The notes: generated by a model from the sequence alone, not told the origin. A stretch of 64,000 bases of DNA from Phytoseiulus persimilis (GCA_037576195.1 CM075102.1:29818745-29882744), one strand, 5' to 3'; shown: positions 25,301 to 40,500, numbered from the stretch's first letter. Translations and numbers: made by a program.

Positions 25301-28300
25301 CGGTAACGTACGTTCGTGGGAGGCCATGGCTCCAACTCTCCACCGAATACTACATGAAACCTGTTGCCAGGCGATCGCTGTTTGACGGGCTTGCGTTCGG
25401 GGAAGCTTTATCAATGCAGAACTCTTCCGAGAAGCAATGCTCTTCGGTCGTTCCGTTACGTAAGGAGGCCGCCTGTCCGCGTTCTGTCTCCATGAAATCT
25501 GCTGCACTCTCTCATACGTTCTGTATAGTGAAAGGAAAGACATCGGTCGTCGCCGACAACCCACGCCCTTGAAAAGATGCTGACCTTGAGAGCGGATTCA
25601 ATACTGTCGTCTACATGACCTCAAATGTGAGCTAGCGAGATTCTGCTGTGCTCTACGTAATCCAGGATGCGATCGCGTGGAGACCAGAATCCCGAGTGCG
25701 ATTATGCGGAGAGTGTTGCTGACAGCGCTTAGGGGAACGCTTCCTGCATTAGACGGTTCCAGCCGACAGACCCGGGAGAGATTCCTCGGAGGGAGAGGGC
25801 TCTGAGGGCGGAACATGCCGCGTGGCGCAGCTTTCAAATGCCAAGCCATACTTAATCACGACATTTCATCGAAACTCACTCCGACATGTGACAGATGCTA
25901 ATACGGAACAGCCCTCGTTCTCTGTTACGAAACGGGGAAGTCATCGCTGCAGGGAATCCTGACGAAACAGTCTCTAATTGCCCCCTTTGCTCCTCCCGAC
26001 AATTAGCGGCGAACGAAGGAATCGAGACTCCAACTCCTCGTCGCTCCTGTCGTCGATGATTGTGCGCTGGTCGAGGATATAAGGTTGCAAGCGTGACCTT
26101 CCGGTCGTAGATCGGAGAACAGACTGAGGAATTCCAGTTTCGAGAACTCAGCTCTCAGGAGTCCTGGCTCACAACTATATGAAATACCGGCGAGTTGTCA
26201 AGAGCATTCCGTTTCGATATGCTGTTGATTGATGGTCGTTCGAAGCAGTCCGTAGGGAAACTTAATTACCCGCGACCAAACCTGATAAACGGCGCGCTTC
26301 AGGCTATGTGGCAGGTGTTCTGTGTGGCTTCTGAGTTTTTCTTCGTGCACGCGGAAATATTCGCACGACGTACGAAACTACCATCGTGTTGGGCGTTTGG
26401 AGGCCTGAGAGGTATTTATCTTGGCTAACATCAAACTTAATCGTGCGCATCCATCTCCCGGATAACATCTCATGTAGGTGCTCGTTGAGGGGCGAATACC
26501 CGCACGGACAGCGGGGAACCCCGGGATAATTTCATGGACTTTCTGGACGGAGGGCTTTTATCACGGCCACTCGATTCCTCTCATGAAAAGAACCCGACGA
26601 GCTGCTGGAAACCCATTTTTTCTCTCAAATTCTTCCTCCCTGTTCGTCTCTGGGGCTGTGGAAATTCTCCTCGGGAAAGATCGGATTCGCACAGAGTCAA
26701 AGTTCTCTGCTTCTTGTCGAGGCTTTTTTAGAATAGAAGCAAAGACCGGATCGTCCCCTCACCGAGGTAGGGTCCGGCGCGACGAACTCCAGAACACTAG
26801 GGTGGCCTGCGATTCCTCCATGGCTTCGAACTGAGTCGCCGAGTCTTCGAAGCGAGCCCGCCAGCGTAAAAACGTCGTTTCAACCTTTAGAAGTTACGTG
26901 GGGAGCTGCGACGACATTCGCGGGTCAGCTGTCGGGAAGGTCTCATGCCTTCCGACTTCTTCTCGCTACGAGTGCTCGGGCTTTGGAATGAGCTCCGGAA
27001 TCGTACGAGCCTAGCACAATTGGAAGTTTTCGGATCACCTTGCCGAGGATCCGTCGTCGAGATTTGACTCGTCGAAGGTTCCGACCTCCAGCATCCTCAG
27101 AAAATCTTCGCCGAAGTGCGGAAACTTGTGGCGGGCAAAAACAATAATATCGTGGCGTCGGTGACGCGCAGCCCGTAGCTGATAGCGAACTTTTCCTGCG
27201 GGAAACTTTCGTTTAGGCAAAAAGTATGGAAGCGTCGATATGGAATCTCTCCAAGCAGTCCAGGGCGTTTGCGCTCTACATGGATTCCCCAACCGCTCCG
27301 ATCAATTTCAAACTTTCGCCGGCGGCGTCAGGAAGGAACCGGCAGATTTGGGCGTCAGTGTTCCCAAAGCCCCGCATTCTCAGCAAGGGGAACACATCTG
27401 AGGCATTCTCTTCGGCGTTCTCTCTCCCGCAACCCGCACAATGTACACTTTTGAACTCCCAACAGAAACTCGGAGGCAGCGCAGTGTTCTGCTCCGCCGG
27501 ACTCCGCGACGCTCCGCCGATTGCGTATGAGGTTCGCCACAATCGCACATCGATCTCGATGTTTCCGCGGAGGTATGGAGGATATTATCCAAATAAGTTT
27601 CCGTGCTGCCTCCGCAAAGGATGCCGACCCAATTCAAAGTTTGAATCCAAAAGAGCCGAATCCAAACAAAGAGGCGACTTCGTGTTTTCCCTCGAAAAAA
27701 CACGCAGTGCGAAGGCACACCTCAGTGCTCCTTTGTGAAAATCATCATGAATGCAACCTGCCAGACCCAAGCCAGCATCAAATGGGACTGAGCTGACGAG
27801 CCGAAGTTTTTTATTCATAGTCGATGCAGGGCAGGCCATCCTGTGTGGCGGCGATTACGAACATGTTGCAACCATCGTCCATCGTGCCCGCCTCCCCGCG
27901 GGTCTCGCCCCCGCAGCCGAATTTCTCAGACTCCAGGCAAGCGTCTCCATGACGATTCCCACGAGCCTGGCCCGAAAGATGTCGGCTCATTGTAAAAGCA
28001 TGAATATTCTTCAGCAGAGGCCAACAACCTCAACGATTCTGACCAAACAGGGCACTCAGCCGATGCTTCAAGCATTGAAGAATCGTCGAATCGATGCCGA
28101 AACAGTCGGCGGTTTCTCCCCTCCATCGCGAATGAGGAGTCTGCAGAAAATGCAGTGGCGACTTTTGCTGACAGCCGCTTCCTCAAGCGGCTTGCGCGGG
28201 ACACGGAAATGGAGAGTGACGCTCTCCTGTGAAAGACCATCGGATCACACTTTCGTTCCACGATTTTTCCGTATCCGGGGCTTCTGTGCGATATGTGCCT

Positions 28301-31300
28301 GAAGCAGGCGCGTGGATTCAAGGCAAGCCTGGAAGGCAACACTCGTCGCCGAGTGTCCTCAGACCCCGTGGGAGACCCCTCCATCGACAACGAGTGCCTC
28401 TTGGAACTTTGATGAACTTTGAAATCATCGAATCATCGAGGGCAATGCACAGCTCCAGCATTGAAAGCGGGTGATTTAAACGAGGTGTCTGCATCTAAAA
28501 TAGATATTCTCAACAAGGAGAATGTTTCAATACTTCATCCACCGCCTCAATTGCGAAGCTTGGTGCCTATGTGTAACCAGGCGGCTCGTCGGATAGCAAC
28601 GACTCGGCTGCCGTCAGCGGACGCGAGGTTCGTCGCTCATCTTATTCGACTGAATCCAGCGGAATATCAGTATCAAGGCATACCTTGTTCAGCTCCTTCA
28701 GCAGCTCTCAGGAATTTCCATGCTATCAGCCCTGAATGCTCGGGAAGTCGGCCACCACGCGTGTGGTGACGTGGTGTGGACGAGGCTTTCTTAGAGTATA
28801 ACAAAAACTCAGGAAAGGCGTAGTCACAGAAAAACATAGAAACGCAATCGCGGTGAAGCTTCGGATAAATCAGCGTGTACAACCAGATGTCGAATGAGAG
28901 ACGAACGAACCGAAGACCAGAACGGAGAAACTGACCCACAGGAGAGCTCCACCCTTGGGAGAATCCGCTGGATAGGTCTTTCCGAGATTAGCACATTGGA
29001 GTTTTTAAAAGCTCTCTCGCGCGGCAGCTAGCTGCACGCAAATATCTCGTCATGCCTCATCGATGGAATGAGCTCGATTCCAGGGAGTGAAAGATTTCCC
29101 CGCGGTTCCAGGGGGATCTCGACGTTGGCATCGTGCCCGGATGACGCTAATCCAGATTTGTGGACGCTTTCGATGGTACCACAGTTTCCCCTCCTGGAGC
29201 GGAGAGGAGCCAGTATCTGCTATTCAAATTCGAGAGGTCTGTTTGCCCACTTCGGGATTCTGGTATCCCTAATTTACTGTCGCAATTGTTTAGAACAGTG
29301 CTGCGACGGGCAAGGCTGTTACGGGGTGGCACGAAACTCACGGGCCATCACACGGTACTCGGCTTCGTTGACCGTTGCGACCTGAGATGAGCATCCTTCC
29401 GCTTAATAATCGTAGCCGCCTCCCCAAGCGCTACGCCACCGCTCTTTCTCTTGTTCGGAATAGATTCCCCAGTAAAGGGGGCTGTTTCCTGTGACCCGGA
29501 ACGGATACATCTACGACGCAGGTAGGAGCCTTTCCACGGTGTCGTCAACATCACCGACGTCGAACTCCGCAGCCGACGAGCTCCGGGACATAACGATAGT
29601 CTTCTTGGCTTACCGCTTTTGTTTTCCAGCTCTCCGACCTACTGAGAATGATTGATGTCGCGGAGGGCGGAGAAATGTGCACCGCCAGTATGAAGTCAGA
29701 GAGATCGAATCTTTCGAGGGGGAGGGCTTGTCCTCCCCTCTTCCATCCGCTCGTGGAGTACGGCTCATGATTGAGTCTCCGCCTCGTCGCTGTTCTGCCT
29801 CTGAAACTCGATGACAGAAGGACTCCAAGTTGTAGAAGAGGGAATATTCGTCTCGAAGAGTCATTATTCCCGCTAGGAACGCCTTGGTGTTTTGAAAGCG
29901 GATGCGAAGCATATGCAGCCGCTGGGTTCCCGTGCGAGATGTCAAAAGCATTTATTCCCTTGGGCTTAAGCTGTCGTAGCGTTCCGGGAAATTCGAACTT
30001 GCTGTGAAAGCTCGCTCCTGAGCAACGTTGGTGAAACGTGTCGAATGGCGTTCAGAGCGTCCACCCGTCTCCGGCTTTGACGGGAGCGATCGAGCTCTCC
30101 ATTCTCTTCCTTAAATTCTGCCTCCCCCGACGTTGAATCACGTGGTGATGACGGATTCCCGCTTCTCGTATTCATCATGCCTGGATCGTATCACTTTGAG
30201 CGGTTCAGACGAAGGCGAGCGCTAGCGGTTTCGATGTCACCGATCCTCATGATCCGATCAATGCTTTCCTGTTGTGGCTGTTCCAAGAGTGCAGTCGGAG
30301 CTCTTGACGTGTAGTCATGTCCGACTTTTGTGAAGTGAGCTCCTGAGTTGGCGGAGTCTGCCAATACATACATATACGGGAGTCGCTCAATAAATCCTCG
30401 CTTTTCAACTTGAATCAGCGAGGGCATGTCACAACCACTGCGCTTTCAGATGGAGCGCGTGTGCGGCGCTCGGGATACTTGAGAGCAGCCGCAGAATCGA
30501 TGCGCCTCTGAGCTCGCCTCTATGCAGCTCATGTGTGTCTTTGGCGAGGAGCATGCGCCGAGCGTTCCCAGCGAGGGAGCGGCTTCAGGAACCCCAATTT
30601 CGTCCTGGATCGTTATTTGCTATTTTTCTCCCTGCTCTGGAACAGCCACCAACCAGGAAAGTTGCACGAACATGTCCCTCAACGGGGAACGGCGACAGCG
30701 CTGCCAGCGGAAAGTTTCTACTCAAATGATTCGGCAGGTATTGTATCGACATACATCTTGATCTCCGCCTTCAAGCGCAGGGCTCCATCAGCGGGGGAGT
30801 TCATAAGTCATGTGAGCTCGCTCCTCCCGGGAGGCTAATACGATACGGACAGCCGGACGAGTTTGAGAAATGGAACGCCCAAGTGAATTCAGTGTTTTGT
30901 TCCGCATCGACATGCGAGAGGTGAATTTCCAGGATGGGCTCGGGCCAGCCGGCGCGAGGGATGACTCCGGGAGACGCAATCGTCGGGAGGGCTTCCGATT
31001 CAGCTCCCCGGCGGGCAGCTACGACGAAAGAAGAGAATAGACGTGGAGCTCCACCTGCGGTGTTGCATCTCCACAGGGACGAGATCATTTCTCCGATATG
31101 TCTTTTCAGAGGATGACGCGTGTTGTGGAAGATCCTTCCATCGTTCGCAGCAAGTCAGTCGAATACTCCGCAGAATAAGTCAGGCACGCGAACACAGAAT
31201 TCGGCTGCAAAGGCCAGGAAGATACACCCGACACGTATTTCAAAAGAAACCCCTCGGGATTCGGAGCTCCCGCAAGCCTGTTCTGACGCGTTAGCTTCCA

Positions 31301-34300
31301 AAGCCTTATGGAGGCGATGCGTTCCTCATTCCAGTTGCGAAGCTTACTGTCGGCTTCTACCACGGACTAAGCTGAATCAGGGCCCGCGTCAATCACCGAC
31401 ATTTCCCAGTGACGGTCCGAGACCCACAGTTGTGGTCAGCTTTTTTGGCGAATAAGACCTCATCGCGAACCGAGTCGCTACACCGGTGTCGAATCCCCCC
31501 AAATGGCTGCCGGCTGCACTTGGAACCAGACAAGGGGCATGGACATGTTTCAGTACGAAAGACGAATATCATCCGTGCTATGCCATCCCTGGATGCAACG
31601 ACCGAGAACCGGTAACAACCGGCCGGGGGAGCATGAAGGGTGAGCGGGTCAGCTTGTCAGAGGGCAAGCTGACCACTCAACGGTCCGCGAATCGCTGAAG
31701 CGCCTAAAGCGTCCACCACCGCCAGCTGAGATTGCATCTGTTCACGCGCATCAGTCGATTCAATGTAGCAGAAATGCTCAACGACGCCCTCCTTGTCGAC
31801 AAGGCTCAAATCGTTCCCCGAGTTGGCGACGATTAGCACGATTGTTCGTCCTAAAAAACCGAGCGGCGCTTACGACTGCCCTTTGATCCTGTCCCAGCTC
31901 ATTGGGAATTTCAGCCCGTGTAACATTCCCTTATCAAAGGCCTCCGAGTACCCGGAGGCCACGCAAGAGCTCTTGGAGCAGAATATTATTCCAGGCACCT
32001 CACATCGTCTTGAAAATCTTGAGACGTGATCTGTGCGGAGCGGGGGAAAAACTCTCGAGAATCGGCAGCGAGAGCTCATGCGCGCGGTACATTATGCAGA
32101 ATTCCCCGCGGTGATGGAATCGCGTGACCTGAGCTATCACGAACTTCCTGCGGATGTCTGCTAACAAGAATCAAGTCGTTTAATCTGTCACTCCAGAAGG
32201 TCCCATCGCAGACGAGGAATCTGCGGGAGAGGAACTTTGTTATCGTTGTTGAGCGTGCCTGGTAACTAATATCTCCATCCGGCTACGCAGAGCCTGGAGA
32301 AGGTACCTCGCTGTCAACCCACCACAACCTCCTACACTCGAGAGATTTGCATCGGCCAATCTGCGCAGCGATAGCGATACAGCCTCCGGCGTTTGTGAAA
32401 TACTTGATAGTGCTTGGGAAGGATAACCTTTGTTCCCGGATCGCATCACTCACAAGCCGCAAGAAATTTCGCGCCAGCTCCAGTGTTCGGAGCCGCTCGG
32501 TCGCTGAAAGGGTACGACAACGCCTCAGGTCGGAGGATTGTTGGTACGTCGTGTCCAAATTGCTTCTCTCGGAGCAGCCTGGAAATACTACGGGATTTCA
32601 AAGTTTGCTTCCGAACAAAGCTTACCCAAAGCTCTCTGTATGCGTTCTTCATTCTCATCGTTGCGTTCTTGCCAGACATCGTCGTCTCCCTCAAGAGCTC
32701 TCCGAAACCTGACGATCGGTCTCCTCTCTTCCTCCTTTCTCCCCCATGCTGGTGTAGAAAGCAGAGCAGTATCAAAACTATACGTCTGATGGCGGGAACT
32801 GTTCCCTTAGACATGAGCTATTATTCAGAATTCAGCGGGACAGTTTGATAAATGTTACCCCTGAGGACAGAGCCTTGGGATAGCATCGTATTCGAGAGAG
32901 CTCCACCGACGGGAGAGTGGCGCATAAATCCAATGCCGATTGGAGACCGGAGATGCGGGCCCGGGAGAATATCAGTTCAGCCGACCCGTCCCAGCCAAGT
33001 TCGTGAAACTCTTTGAAGATAGTGATTGAAATATGATACTCTTCGCTGCCCAGTCACTCATAGGTTTTCGACTCCGGGACTTGACAGATTGGTTACCATT
33101 AGGCAGATGATCGAGCGCCTCGGTGTGGTCGTCGAAGGACACCAGGAGCATCCATTCATGTCTTCAGACGTTGGAACGCCCCCCACACGATCACCACAGA
33201 CGAGTCGCTGTGGTTGTCATGAATGCTGCTGGGAGAAATCCCCAAGTAGGACCACCTCATTGACTGAAACGTCGAGGACAGGAGCTGCTGAGCCTCACGG
33301 TCTCACTCTATCCGTCAGTGTGGCTGGAATCTCGGGCTCGCGGCGCAGTAGGAATACGTACTCCGCCATCCAAAAGTAGACCCGGAGTCTAGACGAGGAC
33401 GCACGCATCTGTGCGCCGAGAGAAGGGCTACCGGGCTGGGAGCAATCCAGCCAGAACCGTTGGAAAGTCCGCCAGGGCTGTCGTCAGCGATTTTATCTTT
33501 GAGTATACACAGAGCTGTTCAGAAGAGAAGTCGTCGATGTGCGAAAACCCAGCAACCTGCGACTCTTCCGAGACGTTCGTCCCCCGCACGCGACTATTCA
33601 AACCCCGGACGTCTCGGGCCTTGCATATCGCCGAGCTCCCTGTGAGTTTACTTAAGGAGAAAAATGGGTGTCAAACCCGTCCTTCGATACGATCCCTCTC
33701 GCCTGTGGACACACCGTCTCTACCTTGCCCTCTATGTTTCTCACCGTTCTCCAGCGCGGTTTCAGGCAGTCGATGTGAACATCTGACGGAGGAGTCCTCG
33801 ATTTAGTGTTGAAATCATTTACTGTCTGGCAACCCGCGATTCCATTCAGGTTTCTCAACGGCTACCCCGTGAATATGCCAAGTTCCGCACAGGGCGAAAG
33901 TGGGGAATTCCATGATAGGCCCCCGTCGTCGAACCGCAGTAGTATCCGAAAGCAAACAAACAGACCTCAGGATGACCCAACCGCCTCTAAAAACATCAAA
34001 ATAACGGCCCATGGAAAGTTTCTCTCGGTGTATCGCCCAATCCCCTTGCCAGAGATCAGAGTAAGTGAATACCTAATCATTGAAATTCAACTCGTGCGCG
34101 CATCCCGGAATGCATCAACGTACCCGCAAAGTTGTTGTGCGCTCTCCGTGAGAGACGGGTCATTGAAATTCCAGGAATATCTCGACGAACGATGCTCAGC
34201 TTGGTTCCCCGTTACCCTGAGTAAGGACGAAGTTTCCCATCGCCTTTCTCGAAACAAAGTCCGAAATCGAGGGGGAGAAGAACGAAATTATTTCATACCT

Positions 34301-34379
34301 CGGAAACGCTTTAAACTTGGGATTTTGATGGACGCTGAACGCTCACTCGGAGTTCGAAGTTGCAACCATTGAAATCAAC
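19321..34379. other. 15-kb stretch without a recognisable gene
   Basis: Longest frames: 24733-25335 minus (200 codons), 33806-34372 plus (188), 27751-28302 plus (183) and 23573-24109 minus (178), none with a known motif. A GC-rich patch lies at about 21590-21800. The minus frame at 28673-28939 has a hydrophobic, aromatic first half (FDIWLYTLIYPKL) but starts at GTG and lacks flanking signals. Confidence 0.55.
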
Positions 34380-34595
34380 ATGTGTCGGACATTTATGCAA
34401 GGCACGCGAAGGTCGACCCACGGGAGTTCGTCCATAACGCCGGTTGGTCGTCTTCGTGCTCTCAAGAGAGAAAAATACTTCGTGCTTGGCCTCGCCCTGA
34501 GAGCCTTATATGTCTTATATGTGTTGCATAGTCGACAAATCCGGAAAGCTGGCATTGTTGTCGGAGCTATGGAAGGCCTTGGTCTTAAATTGTAA
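34380..34595 (+). CDS. Candidate small protein with one hydrophobic segment
   Basis: ATG-to-stop frame of 71 residues. It begins MCRTFMQGTRRSTHGSS, passes a basic LRALKREK, then YFVLGLALRALYVLYVL, long and hydrophobic enough for a membrane helix apart from one Arg, and ends GIVVGAMEGLGLKL. The basic residues before the helix would fit a single-pass protein. The minus strand is also open throughout (34343-34603). No homologue recognised. Confidence 0.2.
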   Translation: MCRTFMQGTRRSTHGSSSITPVGRLRALKREKYFVLGLALRALYVLYVLHSRQIRKAGIVVGAMEGLGLKL

Positions 34596-37500
34596 CCGAG
34601 CACATCTATTTCCCAGGACGTGATGTTTTATTCATCATATGAATCTCCGGGGAGCCATATATACTTTACGTATGGAAATCGTAGCTATCATACATGTCAT
34701 CGTGTCAGATACAGCGCAGGCGGCAAATTAGGGCGCATCACGCGGATTTAGCTTTTTCACATCGCTTAGGGAGGTTACGAAATCACGTTTCCCATTAGTA
34801 TCTGCTCACTTGACTTAATTGGAGGTTGGGAACAGTTGAGCCCGCCACGAACAGTGCCTAATTTTAAAAAGCTCCTGACTTCCGCTCGTTAGTTCCGGAC
34901 TGCATCTATCATGTTGGCGGATGCTCTCCTGACGGTCTCCTGACACAGACAGCCAGTTCATCATTCCTGGGAATTTTCCACAGATAGTTCACAGCTTCAA
35001 GTGGAGCCAGCTTGGGAGCGAATGGAACCTATGCTCCTCTCTTCCGCCACATCGACATGTGCAGTGTTATAATCACTTTAATCGGAAGCTAGTGGTTTGA
35101 AAGCTTTTCCGGTGACGTTGAACAAACGGCTCGTAAATGCCCTCCCGGGACGGAACCCCGAACGGGCGGTGACATCAGGGCAGCGGAAACGAAGTTATCT
35201 GCAGCCCGTGACGCAAACCGCATGCGGAATTGTTCGAAATCATCGGAGTAGACTCTCATATACGGTTTTCAATGGAGCGCCGTCCGCGTCCTGAGGACAT
35301 CGGGAGTAGGTGACTGGGCCAACCGGAAGCTGCTTCGATGAGAGTCGCACAATACGTGGCTAGCTGCGCGGCTCCAGAGATGACGGCGCGGTTGCACGCT
35401 ACGTGGCTCTGACATCGAAACGAAGATTAAGGCCAAAGGAGATGACTTCGCGTCCTTGGTGTGAAGCATTTTGCTTCAAGGCAACCAGCCTCCTCACGTT
35501 CCGAATCGAGCCTCCTCTGTATGGATTGGGCTCTGCTGTTGGTCTGAATAACCAACTTTCCCACCTCACCGTGACTGAAGTACTGATTTGCCAGAGGGGG
35601 AACCGTGTCTGCGACACGGCACGACCGAGAGCATTCTCTGCGGGTTTCCGATCGAGACGCGCGTACCAGCGGAACCTATGTCCTGCTTCCGTGCTGATAG
35701 GAATCGGAGAAGTCACAAGCTCTGTCGATGCCGCCGCTTTCCGTGAACCCCAGTCTCATCCTTGACATCTCGTTATCTTACCAAGATTTCTTCAGGCTGT
35801 GTGGAGTGACTCTCTACCCGGGATCGACTCGACGAAACAAAACGGAAGCTCGTTTCTCTCGTTCGAGCTATGCAATATATTTTCCGCGCACGATACTATC
35901 GAGAATGACGGGAGTTCCTCTGGCGAGTGGGGTAGTAGAGTCCCTCATGATGCTGCTTCGGATCCCCAGAGATGCCTCGATCCGGTTCTCGGATCGGGGG
36001 CACACATCGTGTCCTCCTATCATATCAGATGACGCGATACCGGGTGTTGCGTCACTCGGCAGGCGGGATTCTCGGCGAGCAAGACTTGAGGGAGAATCAT
36101 GCCCGTCTACCGCGAGAAATCCGGGGAGATCAAGCGATCAAAACCCTACCTTTCCACAGGACAGACAGGAAGAGAAGCAGATGACTGAACAGTGAAGGTC
36201 TTTTTACAGAAAGCCTGCAGGAGCTAGAACAAGGGGATAGCACTGCTCCATCTCCATTCATACTGGCAGACGCCGATTCCTTATCAATGCTTTTTCGTCG
36301 TCGCTGCTCGTAACAGATCCAAGAAGCCACAGCGCGGCAGAAAGTGAACAAGTAGAGATCTTTCATCGTGGTCTCAAAGCCATCCCCAAAATCCATAGGA
36401 GGGCCGCTTCAACAAGCGCAATGAGAGACTGTAGTGGGTATCACCTAATCCTCCCCGCCTTCGAACTATTCGAGAAAAGCTGGATATCAGGTTTGTGGAT
36501 CTGCATACATCAATTATGGCTGAAGCAAATATTCCCGCCACGTGCACTCGGCCGCCTAAATGTATATAGCCACCCAATGACTCAACGACTTTTCACAAGG
36601 GAGTGGTACGACCTCGTGGTAGGATCTGGGTTCGAAACCTGTGAAATCGGGTGTTTCTCTATGGACTTTTCGAAAGATCACTCGTCGGAAAATTCTCTCT
36701 TCATCTCCTTCACCCTTCAGATGCAGTTTTTAGCTTTAGTTTCGCAGAAATCGGTAATGAGGCCTATGCCCTGAGCTCCACAACCCACACATATGACTGA
36801 GAAATCGAAGTTAAAAAGCACAGTCAAAGGGTAAAGGACGCGAAGGGAGGAACATTAGAGTACAGATTTCTCAAAAAAAATCCATAGAGGAAGACCCGAC
36901 AACATGGGTCTCCCGACAGGTCGGCCCGAGAACCCACCATGAGGTCGTGATATTACCCTGTCGAGAACGAAATATCGAGTTTCCTCGGCTTTGCGAAGAT
37001 GTCTCATCGTACTTGGGAAAAGAAGCAGGAGCCAATGGCGAGCAATCCGTATCTATTTTCTGAAGACTGCTCGTCGGACACTCATCGAGGATTCTGAAGA
37101 ACAAAACATAATCTCAACGGAAACCAGGGGGGAATCACGATCCTATCTCACTACTTTGTCCAAGTTTGGAAATTCGACCGAACATAACTGCCTCGGAGTC
37201 TATGATGAGTTTTGCCTCAACTGAGCTACAAGATGACGATACCGCCTCTTCGAATGGCTTCGTCGTCTCGAAAAGTCTTCATTTCGCGTAGAGTTGCTGA
37301 ATTATTACACAGCAGGACTTCCCACCTGTGTCAGACCACGGAATAGGAGCTGGCTGTCCAACCGGGACGGTCGCCCCGCTTCAGAACCTGTTTGGCTGAG
37401 CAACTGACGAACACAAAGGCATCATCCCGTTTTACAATAAGTTCACGCTTGGACTCCCTGAATTGGTTGATGAGCTTGAAAAATGGCTTGGTGTGCCGAG

Positions 37501-40500
37501 CAGTTCAAAGTCCATCATCATCCTCTGACTCATTCATTCAAGAAACGACGATGCATACTGATCATTGCGAGTCGCTGAATTCCTGGGCGCTGGTGAGGAG
37601 CTTCAATGGCCGGAGCTTTGACCATCCACGGTCGTGATAGATACATGCATGCGTTATTCCTGCTGCGGAGATCTCCAATCTGTTTCTCGAGTCACATTTG
37701 GCGCAACCCCTCTCTCCATCGCGGCCTAGCTCTTGGAGCTCAATGGGGCTTTGCTCCCACTAGGCCTTCAATATTGTTCGCTGGGAGTTCTAAGCCGTTC
37801 GGGCGAACTTTGAAGCACTGCGCAACGCCGATTTCGCGAGGCAGTGATCGATGAAGGACCTGGATTTGTTTATTTTACACGCAGCTTTTCTGTTTGACAG
37901 TCCACTCAACAAATTTGGCTTTCAACGTGTTCCCTCGCCATACTGCCGTTCTTCGATTAAATAGCGAATGAGCACACAACTTTTCCGAGGGATGTTCTAT
38001 CGGCGAAACCTCATCTTTGATCGAAGGGATCCGACGGAGTGGCGTTCTCTCTCCGCTGGGTGTCGGCAAGAAACATTGTTGCTCTCTGCTTACGCAACTG
38101 AGTACACAGGGTTGTCAAGGTAAGTCGGGTAGACCCTTTCCCCTCCTTCGCTTGCTCTAACCCGAAATATCCCCCTATAACAAGAAATTCTTTGACTGTT
38201 TCGAACTATCTGGGTATGAAAATTCTGGGTCGATCCAACCATTTTTCTTCGACCATAAATCGAGCTTCGGCAGTTGAATGAATCGCTAACCGCGGGATTT
38301 CAGGGTACGGGGGAAGCGCGTCGAGGGCGAGATTTTGTGAAGAAATCAGTGATTTCCGTTCTGATGAGATAGGTCGTCCATTCCGAGCTCCGTGTGGGAT
38401 TCCCGCCACTCCCAATAGCAGGTTAATGAAACTCTTTCCCACATCAGATGGACTGATGGGAGCTCGATCGTTCGACCTTGGACCAGTGGTCCCAACCTTT
38501 CCGGGCCTGAGGCGACCCAACGACGGAAAGAGGGAGACATGGCCTCCTGAACCCCATCGCGAATTCTGAGTGAGGAGACGAGGAAAACCTCGATCATATC
38601 ACTAATCGGCTTCGATCCAATTGAGGTTGATAAAGTCGAGGTTTTGAGACACGGCATGTCCCATGTAGAACACAATTTCTGGGGCCATTTCCTGCATCGT
38701 AGATTCGTCGAATCGCTCCAAAAATATTCTCGAGAATAGCTCTGGCAGGTGTTCAAGATACTTCAAGATGATTTCGTCTCGTTAACACGATTCTTTCGCA
38801 AGAGCTCCGAGCAAGAGCTCTAAGAGGCCTTCGATTAAGTCCGATGGATGTGACGGCATGTCGATTTCAAGTCGACGAGGTATCAAGCAACACCCTGAAT
38901 GTTGTGTTTCGCGAGTTCAATCGTTCCTTGAATCAGGTTTCCCAATCAAATCGGCGCCGTGCATCCGTAGTGAAGCCGGCTTGAACTTTCCCCAAGACTA
39001 TCTCAAGGCATTATCGAAGCCTTACTTTTTGAGAAACCGACTCCTACCGAGCTAGATATCATTGAGGAAGCTTCAGGTTGATATAATCGAGATGGTAATA
39101 GTCTAGGATTGATATTATCGAGAGGAGATATATTGGAGGCTGACATGATAGAGGTTCCACTGTATCTTTGTACCATTACGTGGCCCATGTAAATCGCCTA
39201 TGGTCTGTCAGGAATCTGCTGTGGCCCCTCTTGGGCCTACTACTAGTCTTTTACCGATTAGTGTAAGAAGGTGAAGTTTCGATCTTTGATACTCATTCAG
39301 CAACATATCCAGACCCCTCCTATCAGCTCAGGCTTGGGGAGACTCTCCCGTAAACCGATGAATATTCGGCCCCTTCACCGGGGAGCTGACTCCTAGGCGA
39401 GCACGTGGTATTCGCCGAGTTAGTGCATGAGGTTTGTGGTTTTTCAGTGTGTGAAGGCGTGTTGGGTCATCATACGATCGAACGGCCACACAAGAACGAC
39501 AACATGGAATGAACAGCGGATTGCTTGAAGATCCCATCATCTTCCAAGGAGTACGGACGAGACGGGCTCGTCTCCTTCATCCTTGGTGCGTCCGTCGGCC
39601 GACACTGTTTGATCTGATTCTTTGTTGACAGCGTTATCAAACTCCGAAAACACTTCGACTCCTCCAGCCCATGTCCGAGCTTCATGCTCTGTGAGGGATC
39701 ATTCTTCATCACTCCGAGAGGAGCGCGTAAGCGGACAGATAGGTGAAGTCACTTCCGTTTTGCACCAAGATTATCAAAATACTTTTTCCCCACTGTCGAG
39801 CTGGAGATATTCCGGAGCTGAATCAGTTACACGAGGGAATTCGCCATTTCGATCCGACGGCAATAAACAGCTTCTCTTTCTTCCAATTTGTTGCATGCGC
39901 TCCCCTTCCGAAGGCTCTTTCCTAACAGTCCATGATGCTCAAGCCTCCCTGAGGTAACAAGGAGATTGTGCTCTGAGGGCGCCCCAGAATGACAGAGATG
40001 TGATCAAGAGGGCTCCGTTCAAACGGACCCTCGTGGAATCTCGGGATGGAATAGAGATCGTCTAAACTCTTCGCCTCGCTCGCATTCAGCCACGTCTATG
40101 ATTGGAGATTCATGGAAACTTCAACCTCTCTAAGATGAATGCTCTTCAAAAGTACCCGCCAGATTCAGCCCTTGTGAAACTGAGTCGGTTCGGACTTCAA
40201 TCACATCGGTAGTTCGAGAGATGAAGCCGAGAATCCTAGAGAACAAATAAGGCTGAACCTAGGCAAGGTTTTATTCTCCTGAACGGAGAATGACGAAGAG
40301 GGCTTAAAATGCCATCAAAACCTGGTGGTTCCGGGCTATCCCAGAGTGAGATTCGTCAATTTCTGGGGAGCTCATCGGAGCGGTGTTCCTAGATCGGCCG
40401 GAAGAGGCTTGTCTGCTCTCAGGCCCAGCTCTCCGACGATCCGTCTCATCCATCGGAAAGGACGCTTGGATCCCGGAGGATCCAAAAGCCCACGTAATGC

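Noticed and set aside
24733..25335. 200-codon minus-strand frame as a gene
   Set aside because: Ser/Arg/Pro-rich throughout with no motif; both strands are open over the region.
36591..36660. GGGTTCGAAACC, like the B box of a tRNA gene or tRNA-derived SINE
   Set aside because: The T-arm stem pairs poorly, no A box is at the right distance, and no acceptor stem or tail can be drawn.
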